Part shown: piece by piece, positions 36,669-47,300 of the stretch | How the letters are laid out: every line of letters starts with the position of its first letter | Numbering within the stretch: position 1 is the stretch's first letter | Origin: Nemertoderma westbladi | Lineage: Eukaryota > Xenacoelomorpha > Nemertodermatida > Nemertodermatidae | NCBI GenBank assembly: GCA_032718475.1 | Contig: JAUCBJ010007883.1 | Span: forward strand, 1-64,000 | Direction of reading: 5' to 3' | Length of the DNA: 64,000 nucleotides | Position numbers and translations under genes: made by a program | Notes under the pieces: model-generated | What the model saw: the letters and a program-made list of their open reading frames with translations, nothing else | What the model was told of the DNA's origin: nothing | The model's database searches: none

Positions 36669-37412
36669 TGTGTCAGTAGACGTCTATCAGTCTATAATCC
36701 AGTAATCTGTATTTCGGCGTACTGACGTAGGCCTAAGTGGTAGGTACAGTACAGAGGTAGGCAGGTAGGTCCCGGGACCGATTCGGCGCTACCCTTCTGA
36801 CAATCTGACAATAGCCTACCCAGCTACCTGCCTACACAACAGAGTAATACTTCAATGCCCCCAGTTCAATCTTGGGGTAAATCTTTTCGACCTACGCGTA
36901 GGCCTACGCGTAGGTCGAAAAGATTTACCCCAATCTTGTTGTAAGTTCTTGTCTGTAGGCCTAGTCCTTCAGTCATTGGCAGCTTGGGTTAGGCAGGCTA
37001 ATGTCTGAATGTCTGTTGTACATGTACCGGTACTGCACTACCGTACCTACCGTCAGACAGTAGATGTATGTCGACTATATTATATAGTTAGGTCTCGTCT
37101 AGGTCGACATTTTGAGTGACTATTCATTCCTCTATTCGTTCAGGTACCGGTACTCCCTATTGAGGTAGTACCTATTCATTTATGATCTATTTATCAATAT
37201 CGGATCTGTATTTCTTTTGTTTTGGTGTAAAGGTGAAGCCGGAGAGCAGCTGAGCAGAGGGAAAATATTTAATAAACAATTTTTAATCATGTTCCATATT
37301 CTATATTACGCATTATATTTTCAATTCATTAACTTAGCTGCATATAATTTATTACCGGTGCTGTATTACGGTATATTTTTCTTAATATTTGCGACTTGCC
37401 GATTCATTTAAT
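36669..37412. promoter_or_regulatory. Shared head-to-head promoter region
   Basis: 744 bp separate the divergent ATGs of the SRRM2-like gene (36668, minus) and the CCDC90-like gene (37413, plus). It contains the 62-bp palindrome at 36872-36933 and two copies of GTACCGGTAC (37024-37033 and 37144-37153). No TATA box is clearly placed. A role in transcription is inferred from position only. Confidence 0.45.
36872..36933. mobile_element. 62-bp perfect palindrome with an 8-bp direct duplication (minimal MITE?)
   Basis: The sequence is self-complementary about the GG|CC centre at 36902/36903 without mismatch. The core 36875-36930 begins GGGTAAATCTTTTCGACC. It is flanked by CAATCTTG on both sides (36867-36874 and 36931-36938), which looks like an 8-bp target-site duplication. 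The core would then be just two fused inverted repeats of 28 bp. Confidence 0.7.
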
Positions 37413-38141
37413 ATGTTTGCATTCCCGCCCTCCGCTATCATTCTGCGTAATATCTGCCATGGCCATAGGCGTTTGGTATTAACGAGGAAACTGTACAGCA
37501 ACTCTAATGTCGAGGATATGAACGATAAAGCAAAGAACCAAACTGATGTAATACTTCCCGAAGCCACCAAGTTTTATTTCGATACATTTCAGCTAATTAA
37601 ATTATTAGAGAGAGGAGGCTTTACAAGGCATCAAGCGGAGATTCTCTGTTCCAATTTAGTGACTCTACATAGTCGCAGTCTGGATATGATCACCAAGGAC
37701 GTAGTTTCCAAAGCCGAGATGGAGATTAAGATGCAACTGATTTTGTCTGAGTTAGCGTCGTTAAGGAAAGATATGGCGCTGCTGGAGAAAAGCGAATTCC
37801 AGTCCTTGAAACACGATAACGATAAACTTAGTGCGGAAGTTCATCATCTTAGGAAGAATCTCGAAGAGGGAATGGTAAAGGTTAAAGGTGACGTCACTCT
37901 AGATGTAAACTTGGAGAGGCGAAGGTCGAGGGATGATTTTGCCTCTCTACAGAATTCATTGATTCAGTTGCGAGCGGACACTGATAACTCTATTGTTAAA
38001 CTTTCTAACACTATGACCACAGTTGGAGCTGAAACTGATACAAAGTTGGAAAGATCTAAAAGTGATTTATTGAAGTACGGATTTGCTACAGTAGCTTCTC
38101 TCGCTGCTGTTATATTGGCAATATTTAGACTTTTTCAATAA
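37413..38141 (+). CDS. CCDC90/MCUR1-family mitochondrial protein, copy 1
   Basis: 242 residues from the ATG at 37413 (upstream in-frame codons lack ATG), single exon. The N-terminus is basic and hydrophobic (MFAFPPSAIILRN, RRLVLTRKLYS), as in a mitochondrial presequence. The CCDC90 core begins with FYFDTFQLIKLLERGGF and continues through a long coiled coil (about residues 100-215: EMEIKMQLILSELASL, KDMALLEKSEFQSL). A single C-terminal transmembrane segment ends near the C-terminus. Family members (MCUR1/CCDC90A, CCDC90B) are inner-membrane proteins linked to the calcium uniporter and complex IV assembly. Its middle is nearly identical to copy 2. Confidence 0.88.
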   Translation: MFAFPPSAIILRNICHGHRRLVLTRKLYSNSNVEDMNDKAKNQTDVILPEATKFYFDTFQLIKLLERGGFTRHQAEILCSNLVTLHSRSLDMITKDVVSKAEMEIKMQLILSELASLRKDMALLEKSEFQSLKHDNDKLSAEVHHLRKNLEEGMVKVKGDVTLDVNLERRRSRDDFASLQNSLIQLRADTDNSIVKLSNTMTTVGAETDTKLERSKSDLLKYGFATVASLAAVILAIFRLFQ

Positions 38142-38817
38142 GTATTCCTCTGCAATTTCTAATTTAAAATGTCGTTCCGACCATTACTTATTATTGGAAT
38201 TAATTAATAACTAATGTTTACTAAAACTAAACTACAAAAATTTAGGAATATGTATTAATATTGCATATTTTCTCCATCATTGTGTCTTCCTAATAACAGT
38301 TTTTCGCCATTATTAAAATGTAGGGCAAATATAATTTATCTTTGTATTGATATGGTTATTGGTATATTTTAATTATGATAAGGATAGTTAATTAATTTAT
38401 TAAAAATGTATTTCGATGTTAAGTAAATTGTAATCGTGTTTTTTTACCCGGCCTGCACCTGCGTGAACAAAGAACTATCAATTCATCTCACACTTCACTT
38501 GGTACAGTAAGTTATTTAGGGTAGTGATTTCATGGTAACCGCGGTTCTTGATAAACCTACATTTTCAATAATGCGTTGTTTATTAAGTAGCATGGCTATA
38601 ATCCGTATCGCGAAGGTATATTTCTATTATAGTTCTATTGCGATGTCAATTTATATAGTTTAAGACAGAATATTATAAGTTGTACAATCGAGAAGAACAT
38701 ATGATTCTTATTTGAAGCTTAAATCCGGAATCTTCCCAGATATAAACTCGTACTATTCTGTCTTACATTTACTTCACTATAACTTCCATTTCGATAGTTC
38801 CTTATATCGGAGATATT
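38142..38817. other. Spacer between the tandem CCDC90-like genes
   Basis: 676 bp of AT-rich sequence holding the 3' end of copy 1 and the upstream region of copy 2. No other feature recognised. Confidence 0.5.
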
Positions 38818-39543
38818 ATGGTCTTACTTTTTAATATGTTAACCCGCCGTGTCTGTATTTTGAATTCAAGTAGTTGGCGACCTGTTGTAAAGAGACAACT
38901 GTGCAGCAGTGGCATTATCAATAGCGGAGACGGAAATAATGATGTTGTTCCAGTTTCTAGGCAGTTGTATTTTGATACATATCAATTAATTAAACTCCTA
39001 GAATCTGGCGGATTCACGCCAGATCAATCCGAGAAAGTCTCTTCATTATTAGTGAACCTACACAACAGTAGTCTGGATAGGGTGGCCGAGAAAATAGTTT
39101 CCAAAGCCGAGATGGAGATTAAGATGCAACAGATTTTGTCTGAGTTGGCGTCGTTAAGAAAAGATATGGCGCTGCTGGAGAAAAGCGAATTCCAGTCCTT
39201 GAAACACGATAACGATAAACTTAGTGCGGAAGTTCATCATCTTAGGAAGAATCTCGAAGAGGGAATGGTAAAGGTTAAAGGTGACGTCACTCTAGATGTG
39301 AAGTTGGAGCGACGAAGATCGAGGGATGATGTCGAGGCTCTACAGAATTCATTGATTCAGTTGCGAGCGGACACTGATAACTCTATTGTTAAACTTTCTA
39401 ACACTATGACCACAGTTGGAGCTGAAACTGATACAAAGTTGGAAAGAACGAAAAGTGATTTATTAAGGTACGGTATTGTATTAGGTGTAGTTGTAGCAAT
39501 TGTTGGGTTTGTCTCTGTTAATCAATATATGTATGCCAAATAA
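38818..39543 (+). CDS. CCDC90/MCUR1-family mitochondrial protein, copy 2
   Basis: 241 residues, single exon, tandem paralogue of the gene at 37413. The presequence-like start MVLLFNMLTRRVCILNSSSW is unlike copy 1. The core YFDTYQLIKLLESGGFTPDQ is diverged, but the coiled-coil region (DNA 39097-39473) is about 95% identical to 37704-38080. It ends with a C-terminal transmembrane segment (YGIVLGVVVAIVGF). The role is as for copy 1, by family. The mixed divergence suggests gene conversion between the copies. Confidence 0.88.
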   Translation: MVLLFNMLTRRVCILNSSSWRPVVKRQLCSSGIINSGDGNNDVVPVSRQLYFDTYQLIKLLESGGFTPDQSEKVSSLLVNLHNSSLDRVAEKIVSKAEMEIKMQQILSELASLRKDMALLEKSEFQSLKHDNDKLSAEVHHLRKNLEEGMVKVKGDVTLDVKLERRRSRDDVEALQNSLIQLRADTDNSIVKLSNTMTTVGAETDTKLERTKSDLLRYGIVLGVVVAIVGFVSVNQYMYAK

Positions 39544-39617
39544 TTTTATAATTAAATATTGTCTATAATAATTAATACGCGACCTTCCTTATGAGGAAAT
39601 ATTATGTTTGAAACTTG

Positions 39618-39647
39618 CATAGACCTATATTTTATATAGGTCTATGA
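39618..39647. repeat. Short hairpin after CCDC90-like copy 2
   Basis: CATAGACCTATA and TATAGGTCTATG pair around a short AT loop, about 75 bp past the stop codon. Possibly the end of a small element. Confidence 0.7.
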
Positions 39648-39654
39648 TTATTAT

Positions 39655-39895
39655 TATATGGGGCAAAAGTGAAGTAAAGTTATCAGTGAACGTTAAACAC
39701 AAAACGCAACCTGAAGGATTATCTCTCTTGGCTGTTACCTGTAAGGCAAGGATGACGTCACATCATCTCTCAAGGGTGAACACTACCCTTTCTTTACTCC
39801 CCCTGAAAGTCAGGTTCCTATTGTACAGCTGGGGAGGCGACTTACATCTAAGATGCCTTGCTTACTAGATAGACAACAGTGCGAAATTATACATT
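39655..39895 (-). mobile_element. SINE body fragment
   Basis: Diverged copy of the SINE body at 44530-44800. Both share CTCTCTTGG, GTTACCTGTAAGG and CTTTCTTTAC, and both have GCCTTGCTTA or GTCTTGCTTA near the head end. The tRNA-like head is missing here. Minus-strand orientation. Confidence 0.55.
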
Positions 39896-40179
39896 TTGCC
39901 AAACACAAAATGGTTAAGAAAAAGTTAAAGTTACGTACAGTTAAAAAGAGACAGGCGTGCCCAGCATCCCAGGATATCATATTTTGATATCCCGTCCGTG
40001 AAATTACCGCCAGCTGTACGTCAACAACAAAACCCTCAAACTTACTTAGGCCCCTGCTGCACTGTTAAGTCGTATGTCGTAAGTCAAAATTAATTAAGGA
40101 ACACATTGGTTTCAATGGGAGCGTCTCTACTGGTATGTCGTAAGTCATAAGTTCCAAGGTTCCACATTGGTGTAATTGT

Positions 40180-40440
40180 TACATTGAATTCACATTACTC
40201 GTAGGTCGTGGGTTCGATCCCCGCATGGGCCACGGCAGTTTTTGTTTCGGCAGGAATACTTTTAAGGGACAAATCAGTGCGCCTCTCTGCCTTGCATCCT
40301 TAAGTGGTAGCTAAATGAGTACTGGAGTTTCCTCGGGGGAGTAAAGTTCTGGGGGGACCGCATTGGAAATAAGTCGTTAGACATGGGCGTAATCCCTGGC
40401 CTAACGACCGAAGAAACTTTACTTTAAGTTACGACCCATA
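40180..40440 (+). mobile_element. Probable tRNA-derived SINE fragment
   Basis: Plus-strand GTCGTGGGTTCGATCCCCGC is a strong box-B/T-loop match. It is followed by a SINE-like body (TAAATGAGTACTGG at about 40312). No good A box is seen upstream, so I call it a partial element rather than a tRNA gene. Confidence 0.45.
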
Positions 40441-40773
40441 AGAGTCGAAGTGATTATGCCCCATGTTCCATATTTTGACATACAACTCATTAGTTATATC
40501 CGGCTAGAGTCCGGGTGATTTACTTTAGGGACAGTAGTAGGCCTAGCAAAATTTTCATCGAAGGTTTTTTAAATGACATGCGAATGTAATGAATTCTTAC
40601 ATTTTTCCTCGCCTTCTCTTAGCTGCGTGTATAATTTGCCGTTATACACCTGGTATTTCGCTTGGCATTTATAGGGTGAACCCAATAACGATTACTAATG
40701 ATAACTCTAAGTCTCCGCCCACTAATATTTAATATATAAATACATTGTAAGAACATTTAATTGTTTTATTAGA

Positions 40774-40838
40774 ATGAGCAACGGGACAGGTCCACGCTAT
40801 ATGCATGGGGCGAGCCACACAGTGAGCAAAGCATTGGC
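40774..40838 (+). other. Possible short 5' coding exon
   Basis: An ATG at about 40774 opens MSNGTGPRYMHGASHTVSKA and runs into a donor-like GGC|GTAAGT at about 40839. I do not recognise the peptide and found no matching downstream exon, so this is only a hint of an exon. Confidence 0.2.
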
Positions 40839-41051
40839 GTAAGTGATTTATAAATAAATAAATAATTATAAAAGAACGAAAACGAAAGTAAGATAAGAAA
40901 ACAAACATTTACCGGCTGAGTTTAAAATGTATTATATTTAGCGACGTACAGTAAATTACCACTCAGGTGCACAAATTGATAGCACAATTAATAAATATAC
41001 GATTTAATTACTTCAATAAATTAACAACATAAATGTAATGCAATGCGGTAA

Positions 41052-41350
41052 AGGCCTATTTACACGTGGCAACTTTTAGAGCAACTTTCTCGGCAATCTG
41101 TAGAGCAACCCACCCAGGCTGTCGATCAAGTTGCTCCGTGTAAACACGTAAAAAAGTTGCCGTAAAAGTTGCTCAACTTTTACGGCAACTTGAAGGAATT
41201 TGCGTTGGCGAATTAAAGCGGGATAATCAAATTAAATTATAAAACTAGCTAGTAGATAAAATGACCCATTATTTTACAGTCAAACTAGCCAAGTTGCTCT
41301 AAAAGTTGCAGGCCAAGTTGCTGGTAAAGTTGCCACGTGTAAACAGGCCT
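41052..41350. mobile_element. Harbinger-like MITE, 299 bp
   Basis: The ends are AGGCCTATTTACACGTGGCA and TGCCACGTGTAAACAGGCCT, inverted repeats extending about 40 bp inward (AACTTTTAGAGCAACTT and AAGTTGCTCTAAAAGTT). They are flanked by TAA on both sides (41049-41051 and 41351-41353), matching the 3-bp TWA duplications of PIF/Harbinger elements. The interior has a further hairpin, AAGTTGCCGTAAAAGTTG with its complement. No coding capacity. Confidence 0.75.
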
Positions 41351-41352
41351 TA

Positions 41353-41940
41353 AATAATTCTAAATAAGGTTGTGTTATTAGTAAGCATAGAACGATAAGG
41401 GTAAATAAATTTCTTACTCAATTAACATTTACGCAAAAACAACATAATACTCAATAATAGGGAGGTGAGGATGATAAAATAATTTTATTAACGACAAAAT
41501 GAAAGTAATCCAGAACATTAAAAGTCAAATAAACTTCACGTTAACTTACTATTTAAGTAGAACACTGACCTGTAACTTATTATAGCTTACCATATAATAC
41601 AAGGGGTGACTAGTACACTATCATTTGCATATTGTAAGATGATACTGGCCTTGGCCTAGGAAATATTTTTACAAAAATACGAAGAACACAGCCAAACGAA
41701 AATGTAACAAAACATGTTTAATTAAATAAACATAAATATACATGTGTGGGAGTTTGTGACACTGCAAAACTACTAAAAAAGAGTAAGAACTTAAGAGTTA
41801 AAGCTTTCAAGTAAATATAAAAGTAACTAACTGTACACCAAATAAAGCGCAAATCGACGCATCACTACCGTAAATAATCATATTTGTGCAAATAAATAAC
41901 CATCACAATTTTAAATATATCCTGAGTTCCGTTCACTAGA
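41353..41940. other. AT-rich intergenic stretch, nothing recognised
   Basis: Unique sequence between the MITE and the 32-bp array. If the ABCB6 3' end extends past the array (see ABCB6 exon 2), a terminal exon or polyadenylation site could lie here, but I could not identify one. Confidence 0.4.
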
Positions 41941-41949
41941 GAACCAACT

Positions 41950-43486
41950 AATTGATCCCCAACCAATAGACTTCCAGCACTAATAGATACCCAACCAATA
42001 GACTTCCGGCACTAATTGATCCCCAACCAATAGACTTCCGGCACTAATTGATACCCAACCAATAGACTTCCAGCACTAATTGATCCCCAACCAATGGACT
42101 TCCAGCACTAATTGATCCCCAACCAATGGACTTCCAGCACTAATTGATCCCCAACCAATAGACTTCCAGCACTAATTGATCCCCAACCAATAGACTTCCG
42201 GCACTAATTGATACCCAACCAATAGACTTCCGGCACTAATTGATACCCAACCAATAGACTTCCAGCACTAATTGATACCCAAACAATGGACTTCCAGCAC
42301 TAATTGATACCCAACCAATAGACTTCCGGCACTAATTGATACCCAACCAATAGACTTCCAGCACTAATTGATACCAACCAATAGACTTCCGGCACTAATT
42401 GATCCCCAACCAATAGACTTCCAGCACTAATTGATACCAACCAATAGACTTCCGGCACTAATTGATCCCCAACCATTAGACTTCCAGCACTAATTGATAC
42501 CCAAACAATGGACTTCCAGCACTAATTGATCCCCAACCAATAGACTTCCGGCACTAATTGATACCCAACCAATAGACTTCCAGCACTAATTGATACCAAC
42601 CAATAGACTTCCGGCACTAATTGATCCCCAACCAATAGACTTCCAGCACTAATTGATCCCCAACCAATAGACTTCCGGCACTAATTGATACCCAACCAAT
42701 AGACTTCCGGCACTAATTGATCCCCAACCAATAGACTTCCAGCACTAATTGATACCCAAACAATAGACTTCCGGCACTAATTGATACCCAACCAATAGAC
42801 TTCCAGCACTAATTGATCCCCAACCAATAGACTTCCGGCACTAATTGATCCCCAACCAATAGACTTCCAGCACTAATTGATACCCAAACAATGGACTTCC
42901 AGCACTAATTGATACCCAACCAATAGACTTCCGGCACTAATTGATACCCAACCAATAGACTTCCAGCACTAATTGATCCCCAACCAATGGACTTCCAGCA
43001 CTAATTGATACCCAACCAATGGACTTCCGGCACTAATTGATCCCCAACCAATAGACTTCCAGCACTAATTGATCCCCAACCAATAGACTTCCAGCACTAA
43101 TTGATCCCCAACCAATAGACTTCCAGCACTAATTGATCCCCAACCAATGGACTTCCAGCACTAATTGATACCCAACCAATGGACTTCCGGCACTAATTGA
43201 TCCCCAACCAATAGACTTCCGGCACTAATTGATCCCCAACCAATGGACTTCCGGCACTAATTGATCCCCAACCAATGGACTTCCGGCACTAATTGATCCC
43301 CAACCAATAGACTTCCAGCTCCAATTGATCCCCAACCAATAGACTTCCAGCACTAATTGATACCCAACCAATAGACTTCCAGCACTAATTGATCCCCAAC
43401 CAATAGACTTCCAGCACTAATTGATCCCCAACCAATAGACTTCCGGCACTAATTGATCCCCAACCAATAGACTTCCAGCACTAATA
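41950..43486. repeat. 32-bp satellite array (about 48 copies)
   Basis: Units read CACTAATTGATCCCCAACCA then ATAGACTTCCAG. Four sites toggle: CCCC/ACCC, CCAATAG/CCAATGG, CCAGC/CCGGC and ACCAATAG/AACAATGG. A few units are one base short (ATACCAACC). The array starts 12 bp beyond the ABCB6 stop codon, so it is either the ABCB6 3' UTR or a downstream intron. Confidence 0.97.
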
Positions 43487-43497
43487 GAATCTCCGTC

Positions 43498-44385
43498 TTA
43501 CCTTATAAGTTTATCACTCCCGGAACTCTCGTCTAACAAGGCCCCCTCACCCCCGACATCCGACTGCTGTTGCCGCCACATATCGGCGTACACACCGTCG
43601 GCTCGCAGCAGCTCGGCGTGGCAACCCCGCTCCGTAATCTCCCCGTCCTGCAGCACGAGGATCTGATCCGCGGATTGGATCGTCGACAAGCGATGCGCCA
43701 CGATCAACGAGGTCCGATCGGCGCAGATCCGGTTGAGACTCGCCTGGATGTTCCGCTCGGTTTTGGTGTCGAGGGCCGAAGTCGCTTCGTCCAGTAGGAC
43801 AATCTGCGGCGCTTTCAGCAGCGTCCGCGCGATCGCTACGCGCTGCTTCTCGCCTCCGGACAGTTTCAACCCCCGCTCCCCGACCGCGGTTTCGTACCCG
43901 TCCGGGAATCCTTCGATCCGACTGTGGATATCCGCCGCCTTGGCGGCTTCCACAACTTCCTCCTCTGAGGAGGTCACCTTCCCGTAGCGGATGTTGGCTC
44001 GGATATCGTTATTGAAGAGGACGGTATCCTGGGGCACCACTCCGATGGACTGCCGCAGCGAGGTCTGCCGGACGCGCGAGATATCCTGCCCGTCGATCGT
44101 GATACTCCCGGAATTTACGTCGAAGAAGCGGAATATGAGGCGGATGATGGTGGACTTTCCGGAGCCGGAAGGCCCGACCACTGCGACCGATCGACCGGCC
44201 GGAACCACGAAGTTGATCCCTCGTAGGATCGATTTATCGGGTCGGTAGTTGAAACAAACATCGTTGAAACGGATCTCCCCCTGGCTGATTAACAGCTCAG
44301 GGGCGTCGGGAATGTCTGTGACCTCCTGGCTCTCCTTGAGGAGGGAGAACATATTCTCCATGTCAATAAATGCATTCTGGAGCAC
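43498..44385 (-). CDS. ABCB6: ABCB6 exon 2 (nucleotide-binding domain)
   Basis: Begins after CCACAG with [18 protein letters not shown], which aligns with the linker of vertebrate ABCB6. It carries all nucleotide-binding motifs. The stop TAA at 43500-43498 lies inside a strong donor consensus (ATAAG|GTAAGA). The frame therefore either ends here or is spliced onward across the 32-bp array. The protein already has full family length, so I favour the stop. Confidence 0.85.
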   Translation of the reverse strand: MLQNAFIDMENMFSLLKESQEVTDIPDAPELLISQGEIRFNDVCFNYRPDKSILRGINFVVPAGRSVAVVGPSGSGKSTIIRLIFRFFDVNSGSITIDGQDISRVRQTSLRQSIGVVPQDTVLFNNDIRANIRYGKVTSSEEEVVEAAKAADIHSRIEGFPDGYETAVGERGLKLSGGEKQRVAIARTLLKAPQIVLLDEATSALDTKTERNIQASLNRICADRTSLIVAHRLSTIQSADQILVLQDGEITERGCHAELLRADGVYADMWRQQQSDVGGEGALLDESSGSDKLIR

Positions 44386-47300
44386 CTGTGGTGGATAAAA
44401 TGTAATGTTTGATAAATATACGATACCGTAACTATGGTAATAAATATGTGTATCGTTACTCCTTGTACAACGTTGCGGTGGTTGCTGCAACACAAATAGA
44501 ATACATTACATGCACAACGAAAAGTTATGGTAAAAAGAAAAGTTAAGTTATCGGTGACAGTGAAACACGAAATGCCGGAGGCCATCACCGACCACCAGCG
44601 CGATCCTCTCTCTTGGCAGTTACCTGTAAGGTAGGGAGGACGTCGCACTGAACCCAATGGCGAACACTCCATAACTACCCAATCCTTTCTTTACACTTAA
44701 AGCCGAAGCCAGGTTCGAATTGTTCTGCTGGGTTTGCGATAGCACTATTGTTTAAAGTGTCTTGCTTAGGGACTCAAAGTGCTAAATTTGTACAGCCTTT
44801 AGTTGGATTTGAACCTGCGTCGCTAAACAATATTGTGAAAGCAGATCAGCCGCAGTATCCACTCGGATCTTGCGCTCGCTGCAAATAAGTTTGTTAATTA
44901 TTCGTTTTCGATTCATAATAATTTTGGTATTTCTTCATTTATTTTTTATTCATTAAATTTAAAAGTTACAGAGGCAGGCTTATCTAACCAAAACAATAAA
45001 CGGCCACTTTACCAATTGAGGGAGAGGAGCAGGTTGCAGAGACGGGCTTTTATAACCAAAACAATAAACCATCATATCAGTAGTCACTCTATAACCAAAA
45101 AAATTAGGCAGTCAAGCAATAGGTACCGCCCCCTACTGCTACCGGTATGCAGCTGTAGAAACGGTTGAAACAACGGTCCCCAAAGTAACAAGACCCCATC
45201 AATCATATATAAATATAGGCAGGATTATAAATAAAGCGTTCCGTCATAGGAAAATTTATAATCGTAAACCACGGGAACTCGACATAATTAAGGCAAGATT
45301 TGTTAAACGCCTGCTAGGACCGACAAAAACTACCTCAGCTACAATGGTTCTCAGAGCCGTAAATGAAAAAACATTCTGTGAGGACATTATTGATAAAACA
45401 CCGAACGTCTTCAAACTCGAAATAATTGAAGACTACATATAAACCAGGGCTTCTTAAATGGACCGGCGTTTATAAATTCCTCTTGGAAAGGAGCTCTCCT
45501 ACAGATCCGCCATATCATAACTAGAACTACGGCCCATCGTTGGCACTCCAACTTATGCACAAACTCTGAACCATTCCACGATCGATCGGATCAGTGTTTA
45601 TGCGGGTTTTGCGGCGGCTCAGCCCATCACCTGCCCCACGTGCTAGACTGCCCCAATCAATCATTATCAAATTCTGTGAAATTTTAAAGTCTATTTCAAC
45701 GTGATATTTTTAAACTATGTTGTTTTAATTAAAATTTTATTTATTGCGATTAAACACTCATTTACGCAGATCATGGGGTGTATATATTAAAAATAAATAA
45801 ATAACCTGGTAGATGGTGCCGAAAAAGTTGAGCGGAACGTAGAGTTGAATGATATAAGTAGAGAATAGGACGTAGTCTCCTGAACTCATTGTGCGGTCTA
45901 CAACGTAATGGGCACAGAGGAGAGCCCCACCGAGGAGACCGATGTTAACGATGATGCTCTGGGTCGTGTTTAGGATAACCAGGGAGTACTGACTCTTCCA
46001 TTCGCATTCCTGGTAGTTGAGAATCTGTTTGTTGTAGATATCGACTTCGTAATCCTCGGCGCCGTAGTATTTAACGGTCTCGAAATTAAGGAGGGAGTCG
46101 ATTGCTTTAGATTTAGTAGCGTTGTCTTTCTCGTTCATGGCACGGCGGAATTTAGTCCGCCATTCGGTTATAGTGATAGTGGCGACCAGATAGATAACCA
46201 TCACAGTGAGCACAATGAGTCCGAAGTAAATATTGAAGGCGACCATGAAGTAGACGACAGCGATGATGATGTCGGCGATGGTTGGGACGATGTTGAAGGT
46301 GAGATACTGGAGCACTGAGTTGATGGAGGTAGTCCCGCGGTCCATAACGCGGATTACCTCGCCAGTTTTACGACCGAGGTGCCATCTGAGGGAGAGGGCG
46401 TGGAGGTGGGAGAAGAGTCGAACCGAGATGGATCGGGAGGTATTCTGTTGGACCTTGATGAATAGGAGGGCGCGGGCGCTGTTGAGAAGACCTGCGGAGC
46501 CACTGCCCTGGAGCAAACGGAAGAGAACGTAATAAATGATGACGGCGAAAGGGATTAGTGTCGGGTAATTGTTGTCAGGGCCGATTGATAGTTGGTCGAC
46601 GATCTTCTTGTAGAAGATGGGGATGAAGACGTTGACAACCCGACCGGCAGCGAGGACGACATAGCAGAGGAACATGTAGAGCTGCAGACGGGGTTTACCT
46701 TGGGGCCACAAGTACGGGAAGAGGATGCCAATCTTACGGGAGAAATTTGCCCAGGTTGAGCCGGTCTCAGGCCTTCCGACTTCCAATAAGGATTGGGAAG
46801 CTTCTTCTGTGTCATCTTCGTCCCGCGGTCGCCATGCGAAGCCTGGGCCCTTGAGGCTGACCACGAACAGCACAAACAACACGACAAGCTTAGCTAACCA
46901 TAGGCCAAAGAAGGTAACATCGTTATCGGATGATAAGGGCCACCACCAATGGGGACTCAGCCATGAAATCAGCGGGCAAATCTCCAAAACTACGGCCAGA
47001 GCCCAGAATAAGTGAAGGAGGCAGCTGTGCCTAGGTTTACGGTAACTGTTGCGGCGGCGTTTAACGTCGTGGAAAATTAAAATGACGGAGAATATATAAG
47101 CGGTGGATTCAGTGATAGCATCGAAGACCACGTACATGGGGTGGTAGCCAGCCATCTCTATGAGAACAATCACCTTGGCGACAACCAATAGAAGGGAGAT
47201 TACAGTGAGAAGCAGCTGTAGGCGGTATAAAAAGGGATGTTGGGGGGCCCGAGAGGACCGCAACCTGGAGAGGTAGCTGGGGTCTCTGGGGCGGCCCCCA

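Larger units (their letters stand above)
44386..45805 (-). other. ABCB6 intron with nested repeats
   Basis: 1420-bp intron containing a SINE (minus), two monomers related to the 54-bp satellite, and a plus-strand retrotransposon remnant. The donor is CAG|GTTATT and the acceptor CCACAG. Confidence 0.85.

Noticed and set aside
37389-37412. Upstream start for the first CCDC90-like gene
   Set aside because: The codon at 37389 is TTG. The first real ATG, at 37413, gives a normal mitochondrial presequence.
40200-40235. tRNA gene suggested by GTGGGTTCGATCCCCGC
   Set aside because: No matching D arm, anticodon arm or acceptor stem can be placed upstream.
41950-43486. CRISPR-like array with 32-bp period
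   Set aside because: There are no spacers. Every unit is a near-identical 32-bp tandem copy.
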